A stretch of DNA of 64,000 bases from Janthinobacterium sp. (GTDB taxonomy: Bacteria > Pseudomonadota > Gammaproteobacteria > Burkholderiales > Chitinibacteraceae): NCBI GenBank assembly GCA_025360045.1, contig JANYCY010000065.1, positions 1 to 64,000 of the forward strand, given 5' to 3'. The notes below the pieces were generated by a model. It saw only the letters and a list, made by a program, of their open reading frames with translations. It did no database searches and had not been told where the DNA came from. The position numbers and the translations under genes were made by a program. Of this stretch, positions 59,401-64,000 are shown one piece after another; position 1 is the first letter of the stretch; every line of letters begins with the position of its first letter.

Positions 59401-61148
59401 TCAAGACGGCTGCCATTGCCACACTTTCATCTTCCCAAGTAGCCGCCTTAACGGAAGAGCAAGCGGCAGCGCTCAGCGCTAGCCAAATTGCAGCCTTTAT
59501 CCCTGCCAGCTTGGCAGCCATGACAACCGCCGATATTACCCTATTAAAAACCAGCGGCATTGCGGCACTCAATTCGGCGCAAATTACAAGTCTCGGCACC
59601 TCGCAAGTTGCCAATCTGAGCAGCAGCCAGATTGCGGCGATTAGCACCGCCAGCATGGCGACAGGATTTACTGCCGCACAAATCATTGCGCTCACCTCAT
59701 TCCAAGCGGCGTCTTTAAGTGCTAGCCAAGTATCATCGCTATCGACTAACCAACTCGCCGCCTTTGAAAGCGCTGATTTCGCCGCCATTAGCACCAGCGC
59801 CATCGCCAGCCTGTCCGCAAGCCAGCTGGGTGCACTCAACACCGCCCAAGTGGCAAATATGAGCACCAACCAAATCGTGGCACTCAACTCTGCCAGCCTT
59901 GCCACTGGCTTTACCACGACGCAAATTATTGCTCTCACCTCGGTACAGGCGGCAGTGATTAGCGCCAGCCAATTAGCCGCGCTTTCTAGCAACAGTATCG
60001 CCGCAATAGAAAGCGTCGATTTTGCGGCACTCAATACCAGCGCCATCGCGGCCATGTCGGAAAGCCAAGTCGTTGCCATTACTACCTCGCAAGCCGCTGT
60101 GCTGACCAATAGCCAGCTGCAAGCCTTCTCAGGCAGCAATTTGGCCGCGCTAGAAACCAGTGATCTGGCCGTAATCAGAAGCAGCGCCATTGCATCGTTA
60201 AGCACGTTACAGATTACAAGCCTGAGCACCAACCAGCTGCAAGCCTTAACGACCACACAAAAAATGGGGCTGACCGGCGCTCAGCAGGCGGCTTTTAGCT
60301 CCGAACAAAATAGCGCCTTAGGTGCCCTTAGCCCAATTATTCTGGATCTGGATGGCAATGGCGTCAGCACCAGCAGCCTAGAGGGCGGGACTCAATTTGA
60401 TTTACTCGCCAACGGCAGCAAAATCAAAACCGGCTGGGTAGGCCAAGGCGATGGCTTGTTGGTGATGGATAGAAACCATGATGGCGTGATTAACGATGGG
60501 AAAGAATTATTCGGCACATCCACCCTGCTACGCGACGGCAGCAAAGCGGCCAATGGCTATGCAGCGCTGGCCGAGCTAGATAGTAATCACGATGGAGTGA
60601 TAGATAGTTACGATAGCGACTTTGAAGAACTGCGCGTTTGGCTGGATGCCAATCAGGATGGCATTAGCGACGCCAGCGAGTTAAAACGCTTGATCTCACT
60701 GGATATCAGTAAACTTAATCTGGACGTGCGCCAAGCGGCAGAAAAAGACAACGGCAATTTCATTGGGCTTAAATCGACATTTGAAACCACAGATGGGCAA
60801 AGCCACACCGCCGCCGATGTTTGGTTTACCACCGAAAAACCCGCCGCAGCCACCGATTTGCGCACGCAAGTTGTCAATATGGTGCAAACCATTTCTGCCT
60901 TTAATGAATCCGAAAAAGCCAAAGCATGGCAAGCCCCAGAAAAACTGCCTGTTGCCATCAGCAGCGATGCGATGCTGGCCTCACCAACGCTCAGCAACGT
61001 CAGCCATATGGCGTCCCTGCTGAAAAACTTCGACTCCAACGGCCGACTCATCGGAGGCACAGAAGCCCTCGTCTCCAGCGATCAAACCCTAAGATTGAAT
61101 GGCCTAGGCAATACACAGGCTGCGGGGATATTGGCGATGAGCAAGTGA
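50439..61148 (+). CDS. Giant octapeptide-repeat protein with C-terminal Ca-binding domain
   Basis: A protein of about 3,569 aa. Residues ~5-3290 are an almost unbroken chain of an 8-residue unit, consensus x-A-L-[ST]-[ST]-x-[QND]-[IVL], roughly 400 copies. About 45 of the units read like ALETSDL followed by AALKTSAI, marking a super-repeat of ~70-90 aa. There is no N-terminal signal peptide. The C-terminal ~275 residues differ: SPIILDLDGNGV, KTGWVGQGDGLLVMDRN and three EF-hand-like loops (DRNHDGVINDGKE, DSNHDGVIDSYDS, DANQDGISDASEL). These are typical of large secreted Ca-binding proteins, often type I substrates. Function is unknown; a surface or secreted adhesin-like role is inference. ATG 50439 or 50442 starts it. 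No secretion genes are adjacent. Confidence 0.88.
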   Translation: MMSVFTGMTTSQIAELTTAQIASVNTAAIASLTTIQLAQFNTRQIAALSSTQISLGLSTEQIIALTSNQIQSLSSTQITALTSKQIAALESSDFAVLSTAAISSLNTLQLRALNSDQIVALSSTQAAALSLTQVASLSTSQLAALETSDFAALKTSAIAALSSSQINALSTSQIAALNSNQAAALSSTQLAAMSTAQLAAFETTDFAVLKTSAIAALSSQQIMALSSSQIIALNSNQAAALTSSQVAALSSTQLLALETIDLAVLKTSAIAALSSEQLNALSTGQIASLSTGQIAAITTANMASGLNSNQVIALTTQQAAALSSSQVAALSTSNIAALETSDLAVLKTSAIAAISSAQLNALTTQQITSLSTNQVAAISTSNIANGLNSSQVIALTTQQAAALSSSQVAALSTSNIAALETSDLAALKTSAIAAISSAQLNALTTQQIASLSTGQIAAISTANMADGLNSSQVIALTTQQAAALSSSQVAALSTSNIAALETSDLAVLKTSAIAAISSAQLNALTTQQIASLSTGQVAAISTSNIANGLNSNQVIALTTQQAATLSSSQVAALSTSNIAALETSDLAVLKTSAVAALSSQQLNALITKQIDVLSTSQAAALTTAQVLAMSTSNLAALTTANLIALKTSAIAVLTSNQIASLSSDQIASLSTHQIVALDSLSLSGGLNSSQIVALTTSQAAVLSSAQVAALTTSNLAAMETRDVVALKTSAIAALNSSQVNALTTDQIANLSSNQISVITTASVANGLTSSQIVALNTSQAATLSSAQVAALSTANLAAMETRDIVALKTSAIAALNTAQVAALTTDQISHLTTSQIVALSTADIAYGLNSSQIVALTSIQTAALTTAQVAALSTTNLAAMESSDFAALTTNAIAALASNQIQALTSDQTVALSTAQAATLSSRQIAALSSSNIAALETADLSVLKTSAIAVLSSSQIAAMSSSQIASLTTTQIVALNTAAIANGLNSSQIVALSTSQAATLSSTQVAALSTTNLAAMETRDIVALKTSAIATLNSSQVNALTTDQIANLSSNQIAVITTANMANGLTSSQIVALNTSQAATLNSAQVAALSTANLAAMETRDIVTLKTSAIAALSSTQVAALTTDQIAHLTTGQIVALSTADIAYGLNTSQIVALTSIQTATLTTAQVAALSTTNLAAMESSDFAALTTNAIAALASNQIQALTSDQTVALTTAQAATLSSKQVAALSTTSIAALETSDLIALKTSAIAALTSAQVAVLSSSQIASLLTSQIVALNTADIANGLNSSQVVALSSNQAAALSSAQVAALSTANLAAMETRDIVALKTSAIAALNTAQVAALTTDQIANLTTSQIVALSTANIASALNSSQIVALTSIQTAALTTAQVVALSTSNLAAMETSDFAALKTSAIAALSTSQIKALTSDQAIALSTLQAAALSFTQVAAFSTTSIAALETADLAVLKTSAIAVLSSEQVAALNTSQFASLSSNQIAALSTANMANALNSNQIVALTTSQAAALSTAQIAALSTSNLAAMESRDLVALKITSIAALSSNQVNALTSEQFAGLSSSQIAALNTTAIAGGLRTDQIVAMSSSQAAALSATQMAALSTSNLAAMETSDFAALSAAAIAGFTSTQASALSTNQIVALTTTQAAALNTRQAAALSSSQLAALETSDLALIQAASIAVLSSTQISGLSTAQQISLSTSQIGALNTSAIASLSTDKVNALTSTQASALNTAQIAALSTAQIAAIETTDFAVLSNAAIAALSTDQIAALSTAQTVALNSSQASVLTTRQVSALSSTQLQAMETSDLTVLASTGIAVLSSSQVSALSTDQIASLNSKQIVALNTSALAGLSTAQIAALTSNQSAAFITSQIAALSTSQIAAFETSDLAELKTSVIAALSSSQLQALSTQQIANLKTTQIAALNTTEMANLSSTQLAALNTNQTSVLSSTQVAALSTLQIIALETSDVAALSTTVIAALSTNQLAALTTEQIGALRTAAIASLSSSQIVALTSNQAAALSSSQAAALTSLQMTALETTDLAVLSSSAITVLASIQINALSTQQFASLSSSQIASLNTQAMASLGSDKVIALSTSQAAALTGVQAAALTTSNIAALETSDLAVFSSSAIAALSTSQITALTTKQIAALSTDSIANGLTINQVMALTSSQVAAFSIAQIAALSENTIGGLETSYLTLISTSAIAALSSTQVGSLTAGQIAKLSTTQIAVLNTSAVANLSADQVIALTTNQASALTTSQVAVLSSTAIAAMETSDLATFKTTAIAVLNSNQISALTVEQIASLSTKQLTAISSNGIAHLSADQVIALTSNQAAALTTSQIAALSTTSIAAMELEDFAALKTNAIAALTTNQISALTADQTIALATQQAAALSSSQVAALSASNITALETSDLIALQTSAIAALNTAQVAALLLEQIASLSTKQIVALSTNAIANGLTADQIAALTTKQAAALSTSQLTALSTSNIAAFEVEDFAALKTNAIAALLSSQIAALTAEQTAALTTQQAAALSSSQVAALSASNIAALETSDLIALQTSAIAALSTAQVAAMNASQIASLSTNQIIALSTAAIASGLSSAKIAALTSQQTAALSTDQISALTTTQVAAIEAVDFAALSTLAITTLSTAQIKALSAAQTIALTTQQAATLSTSQLAALTVSNMAVMETSDLVALTTSAIAVLNTAQVAALAPEQFASLSSNQIAALNTDVIANGLNVDQIVALTTKQAAALSSAQVAVLSSSQLAAMEIEDLAAIKTSAIAVLSSTQVGALGIDQIAGLSTKQIAALNTTAIANLSDDQIIAITTSQAAALTTSQVVALSSNSITALEAIDFAALKTSAISVLSSNQINALTDLQTIAMSTSQAAALSASQIIALSAANVTALETSDLLALKTNTVAALNSAQVAALTIEQIASMSSAQIAALNTAAIANGLSNEQVMALTTKQAAALTTSQIAALSASNIAALETTDLAALKTAAIATLSSSQVAALTEEQAAALSASQIAAFIPASLAAMTTADITLLKTSGIAALNSAQITSLGTSQVANLSSSQIAAISTASMATGFTAAQIIALTSFQAASLSASQVSSLSTNQLAAFESADFAAISTSAIASLSASQLGALNTAQVANMSTNQIVALNSASLATGFTTTQIIALTSVQAAVISASQLAALSSNSIAAIESVDFAALNTSAIAAMSESQVVAITTSQAAVLTNSQLQAFSGSNLAALETSDLAVIRSSAIASLSTLQITSLSTNQLQALTTTQKMGLTGAQQAAFSSEQNSALGALSPIILDLDGNGVSTSSLEGGTQFDLLANGSKIKTGWVGQGDGLLVMDRNHDGVINDGKELFGTSTLLRDGSKAANGYAALAELDSNHDGVIDSYDSDFEELRVWLDANQDGISDASELKRLISLDISKLNLDVRQAAEKDNGNFIGLKSTFETTDGQSHTAADVWFTTEKPAAATDLRTQVVNMVQTISAFNESEKAKAWQAPEKLPVAISSDAMLASPTLSNVSHMASLLKNFDSNGRLIGGTEALVSSDQTLRLNGLGNTQAAGILAMSK
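50470..60310 (+). repeat. Nested tandem repeats inside the giant gene (24 bp, 243 bp, 897 bp)
   Basis: The 24-bp unit encodes the octapeptide. Between 51357 and 52086 a near-identical 243-bp block repeats (markers at 51357, 51600, 51843 and 52086). From 52593 markers recur at exactly 897-bp spacing (52593, 53490, 54387; also 52836, 53733). Units remain in frame because the blocks are multiples of 3. Later parts are more diverged. Confidence 0.85.
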
Positions 61149-61150
61149 TG

Positions 61151-61233
61151 TAGGGTGGGCACGCCCTTGTGCCCACGCGTACAACAAACACGACGCATCC
61201 ACCGCGTGGGCAAGATAAATCGCCTTGCCCACC
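61151..61233. repeat. Inverted-repeat element with CCCACCCTAC ends
   Basis: The ends GTAGGGTGGGCA (from 61151) and TGCCCACCCTAC (to 61233) are inverted copies, with an inner GCCCACGCG/CGCGTGGGC pair. It fills the gap between the giant gene and the convergent alkene reductase gene and could also end transcription. Related ends occur near 5510-5577. Confidence 0.75.
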
Positions 61234-61239
61234 CTACCG

Positions 61240-62340
61240 TTACCCCAACACCGGGTAATCGCTATAACCCACTTCATCACCACCATAGAATGTCGCCTGA
61301 TCTGGCGTATTCAATGCTGCGCCTTGTTGATAGCGCGCTACCAGATCCGGATTGCTAATAAACGGGCGGCCAAAGGCGATGGTGTCTGCGGTGCCAGAGG
61401 CTAAACGCGCTTCTGCGCTCTGAGCATCATAGCCACCGCAAGTCATCATTACACCTCGGTATTGCTTACGTAAATCAGCGCGGAAAGTATCGCTTAAAGG
61501 CTGACCACCCGCCCAATCTGGCTCGGCGATATGTAGGTAGGCTACACCAGCGCGGTTAAATTCCTCGGCCAGATACATGGTCATTGCTTCGGATTCGTCG
61601 TCCACAATATCGTGCGCTACAAAGTTAGGCGATAAGCGTACGCCTACTTTATCTACGCCCACTTTTGCCGCCACGGCATCGATCACTTCCAGCAAGAGGC
61701 GAGCACGGTTTTCCATATTGCCGCCGTATTGATCGGTACGCTTATTGCTGCCTGTGGCTAAGAATTGCTGTAGCAAATAGCCATTAGCCGAGTGGATTTC
61801 TACAAGATCAAACCCAGCCCGCATCGCACGCTCTGCCGCAGCTACATAATCGGCCACAATACCTGGCAGCTCTGCGGTTTCTAAAGCGCGCGGCGCATCG
61901 CAAGGCGCTCTGGTCGGTGTGCCATCTGGCAGAATTACAAAGCTGGTTGATTTCACGGCCTGAATGGCCGAAGGGGCAACGGGCGCTGCGCCGTTTTCCT
62001 GTACCAGCCGATTAGAGATCCGTCCCACATGCCAAAGCTGCAAGGACATCTTGCCACCCTTGGCGTGCACTGCATCCACCACTTTTTTCCAGCCCGCTTC
62101 CTGGGCGTCGGTGTAGATACCAGGCGTCAGGGAATAACCCTTGCCTTGATTTGTGATATTGGTTGCCTCTGAAATAATCAGCCCCGCACTAGCACGCTGA
62201 GCGTAATAGATGGCGTTCATTTCGGTCGGTACATCACCCGGCTGGCTGGCGCGGGAACGGGTCAGCGGCGCCATTATCATGCGATTAGCGAGGGTGGTTT
62301 TACCGATGGTGATGGGGGTAAGTAATTTATCTGCAGGCAT
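61240..62340 (-). CDS. Old-yellow-enzyme family alkene reductase (NemA-like)
   Basis: A 366-residue FMN-dependent TIM-barrel oxidoreductase that reduces activated C=C bonds or nitro compounds with NAD(P)H. Visible are ANRMIMAPLTRSRA, SLQLWHVGRIS, the substrate-binding His/Asn in LVEIHSANGYLLQQFL, SNKRTDQYGG and FGRPFISNPDL. Length is normal. It lies next to the broken MDR gene and an aldehyde/alcohol dehydrogenase on the same strand, a cluster that looks like detoxification of reactive carbonyls. Confidence 0.95.
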   Translation of the reverse strand: MPADKLLTPITIGKTTLANRMIMAPLTRSRASQPGDVPTEMNAIYYAQRASAGLIISEATNITNQGKGYSLTPGIYTDAQEAGWKKVVDAVHAKGGKMSLQLWHVGRISNRLVQENGAAPVAPSAIQAVKSTSFVILPDGTPTRAPCDAPRALETAELPGIVADYVAAAERAMRAGFDLVEIHSANGYLLQQFLATGSNKRTDQYGGNMENRARLLLEVIDAVAAKVGVDKVGVRLSPNFVAHDIVDDESEAMTMYLAEEFNRAGVAYLHIAEPDWAGGQPLSDTFRADLRKQYRGVMMTCGGYDAQSAEARLASGTADTIAFGRPFISNPDLVARYQQGAALNTPDQATFYGGDEVGYSDYPVLG

Positions 62341-62364
62341 AAGATTTCCTTGATTGAATTGACT

Positions 62365-62800
62365 TTATAGTGCCTTCGGCACATTGATTTTGGTGACTAC
62401 ATCTTCACGGTATTTGATTTTGCCCTCAGCAATCCACTGGCTCATGACAGTGAAGAATTCGCCGTGGCGATGGCCGAAATCGTCCCAGATAATAAAACCC
62501 TGCATGCGGATGCGTTTTTTCAAGAGCGTGCCCATCAGCATGGATAAGCGATCTGGGCCTGCGGGCAGGCTGGTAGCGTTGTATTGAGAAATCAGTCCGC
62601 AGAGCGGCACACGGGCGGCGGTATTGAGCAGCGGCAGAACCACATCAAACACCGCGCCACCTACATTTTCGTAATACACATCGATGCCTTTAGCTCAGGC
62701 CGCAGCCAGCTGCTCGGCAAAATCGCTAGCGCGGTGATCGATACATGCGTCAAAACCCAGCTCGTTCACGGCGTAAGCGCATCTATCCGCACCACCTACC
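62365..62800 (-). pseudogene. Remnant of an MDR-family NADP-dependent oxidoreductase (CurA/YncB-like)
   Basis: The C-terminal part of a medium-chain reductase is readable: VGGADRCAYAV, ELGFDACIDHRA, AEQLAAA, then an in-frame TGA near 62695, then GIDVYYENVGGAVFDVV through KIKYREDVVTKI. Everything before the nucleotide-binding VGGA segment is missing, cut at a junction near 62800. Both the stop and the truncation point to a dead gene. Confidence 0.85.
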
Positions 62801-62870
62801 TAAGTAGCTACGCACTTTTTCTGAGTAGGGCGAGGCCTGGTAGTGATGCAAAATCAGCGCAGCGCTCATC

Positions 62871-64000
62871 TTAGTAGCTGCCTTCCAAAACTAATTTGCT
62901 GGTAGCTAAATCCACATCACCACGCTCGCCCAAGGCCACCATGCCGTGGGCTTTTAGCTGCTCGAGCACAGTATTAATGGCGCTGACTTCCAGGCCATAA
63001 TCGCGCATCCGTGTTTTAACGCCCATGGCTTCAAAGAAGTCGCGGGTTTTGGCAATCGCGGCATCGATACGCGCGTCATCCGAGCCTTCCGTAATGCCCC
63101 ATACGCGATCGGCGTATTGCAGCAGTTTTTCGCGCTTGGCGGCGCGGCGCACATTCAGCATGGATGGCAGAACAATCGCCAGTGTTTGCGCATGGTCGAT
63201 ATTGTATAAAGCGGTCAACTCATGCCCCAGCAAATGCGTTGCCCAATCTTGCGGTACACCGGCGCCGATCAAGCCATTCAGCGCCATCGTTGCAGCCCAC
63301 ATTAAATTGGCACGTACGGTGTAATCATGTGGAGTAGCCAGCGCTTGCGGGCCGACTTCGATCAGGGTTTGCAATAGGCTTTCGGCAAAGCGATCTTGCA
63401 CAGGGGCATAGGCTGGATAAGTTAAATATTGCTCGACCACGTGCACAAAGGCATCCACCGCGCCGTTACCAATTTGCCGCGCTGGCAGGCTGTAGGTTTT
63501 AGTAGGATCAAGGACGGCAAACTGAGGGAATACCAAGGGATTCATAAATGCTAATTTGGTCTTGGTTTCGCTGCGTGTAATCACCGCACCATTATTCATT
63601 TCTGAACCAGTAGCGGGCAGAGTCAGCACTGCGCCTATTGGCAATGCGGCTTTAATATTCCGGCCGTGCGTAGTCAAAATATCCCAAGGCTCGCCTTCGT
63701 ACACGGCGGCAGCTGCTGCAAACTTAGCGCCATCAATGACCGAGCCACCACCCACAGCCAGCAAAAAGTCGATTTTCTCTGCCTTAATCTGTGCCACGGC
63801 TTTCATCATGGTTTCATAAGTTGGATTGGCTTCAATGCCAGAGAATTCAGCAACACTATGGTTTTTTAAGGCATCCATCACTTCGGTGTAAGTGCCATTT
63901 TTTTTAATACTACCGCCGCCGTAAAGCACCAACACTCGGGCATTTGCAGGCACCAGAGTGGCCAACTTAGCAATCTGGCCTTCGCCAAAAACGATTTGAA
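62871..64000 (-). CDS. yqhD: Iron-containing alcohol dehydrogenase, YqhD-like (5' end outside window)
   Basis: Group III Fe-dependent alcohol dehydrogenase, NADPH-dependent and broad for aldehydes in E. coli YqhD. The nucleotide region LVLYGGGSIKKNGTY and AVGGGSVIDGAKF, the metal ligands in AVDAFVHVVEQYL (Asp, His) and in LGHELTALYNIDHAQTLAIV (two His) are present. The frame stays open to the right edge with IVFGEGQIAKLATL, which is the expected N-terminal region, so only roughly the first ten residues are missing. It lies upstream of the pseudogene and alkene reductase. Confidence 0.93.
   Translation of the reverse strand, partial: QIVFGEGQIAKLATLVPANARVLVLYGGGSIKKNGTYTEVMDALKNHSVAEFSGIEANPTYETMMKAVAQIKAEKIDFLLAVGGGSVIDGAKFAAAAAVYEGEPWDILTTHGRNIKAALPIGAVLTLPATGSEMNNGAVITRSETKTKLAFMNPLVFPQFAVLDPTKTYSLPARQIGNGAVDAFVHVVEQYLTYPAYAPVQDRFAESLLQTLIEVGPQALATPHDYTVRANLMWAATMALNGLIGAGVPQDWATHLLGHELTALYNIDHAQTLAIVLPSMLNVRRAAKREKLLQYADRVWGITEGSDDARIDAAIAKTRDFFEAMGVKTRMRDYGLEVSAINTVLEQLKAHGMVALGERGDVDLATSKLVLEGSY

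Noticed and set aside
59339-60256. Long antisense open frame (about 305 codons) inside the giant gene, and similar shorter ones across it
   Set aside because: The repeat units are free of stops on both strands; the antisense products are low-complexity shadows of the repeat with no start signals.
50470-60310. Resemblance of the octapeptide to the first helix of TALE/BurrH repeats (LTPxQVVAIA-like)
   Set aside because: The unit is 8 rather than ~34 residues, lacks the second helix and base-contacting loop, and similarity is limited to a helix-capping pattern.
50470-60310. CRISPR array
   Set aside because: The repeats are coding and contiguous, with no spacers; likewise the 9-bp array at 44615 is too short.

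Overview
The window reads as chromosomal DNA of a Gram-negative betaproteobacterium, most likely of the order Neisseriales (Chromobacteriaceae/Chitinibacteraceae, Iodobacter-like). This is inferred from the mix of core genes (dapF-DUF484-xerC, purH-fis-dusB, gatCAB, mreBCD-mrdA-rodA-rlpA, Pseudomonas-type pyrB with an inactive DHOase, pgk and fba) and from moderate base composition. No database search was possible, so the genus is a guess. No rRNA, tRNA or CRISPR array was recognised.

Layout. 1-5.1 kb: membrane-protein tail, flavin reductase, RidA, CoA-binding protein, DUF1835 protein, then dapF-DUF484-xerC. 5.1-5.6 kb: intergenic repeats. 5.6-13.7 kb (minus strand): proline iminopeptidase, feoAB, purD, a PagP-like palmitoyltransferase, purH, and dusB-fis. 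13.9-16.1 kb: a two-gene Septu-like defence module (AAA ATPase plus HNH protein). 16.2-20.05 kb: gatCAB with a Uma2-type gene between gatA and gatB. 20.5-27 kb: the rod-shape/elongasome operon mreB-mreC-mreD-mrdA-rodA-rlpA. 27.3-30.3 kb: a large membrane GGDEF-EAL protein. 30.3-34.3 kb: a structured ~290-bp repeat, an acyl-CoA-binding protein, and yqgE-ruvX-pyrB-pyrC'. 34.4-35.8 kb: photolyase.

35.8-44.5 kb is the main accessory region. It starts with two tandem paralogous small exported Cys-containing proteins. Next comes an array of Rhs C-terminal fragments on the minus strand: two carry different toxin-like tails, each followed by a small immunity-like gene, and one is a bare core remnant. 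It ends with a visibly AT-rich three-gene operon: cytosine-5 DNA methyltransferase, a protein with two GHKL-type ATPase domains, and a protein joining a receiver-like domain to a C-terminal Rx4H (HEPN-like) motif. No restriction endonuclease is seen. I consider this operon the best candidate for an undescribed or poorly described defence/signalling system. It abuts the 5' end of the Rhs fragments, which suggests it arrived by replacing the rest of an rhs gene.

44.8-49.7 kb returns to housekeeping genes: fba, a cupin, pgk, an MFS exporter and a YfaZ-like outer-membrane protein. 50.4-61.1 kb is a single giant gene (about 3,569 aa) made almost entirely of an Ala/Leu/Ser/Thr-rich octapeptide repeat. 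Its repeats are nested: 8 aa within about 81 aa (243 bp) within 299 aa (897 bp). A Ca-binding C-terminal domain of the kind found in large secreted proteins ends it. 61.2-64 kb holds an old-yellow-enzyme-type alkene reductase, a broken MDR oxidoreductase, and a YqhD-type iron alcohol dehydrogenase cut by the window edge.
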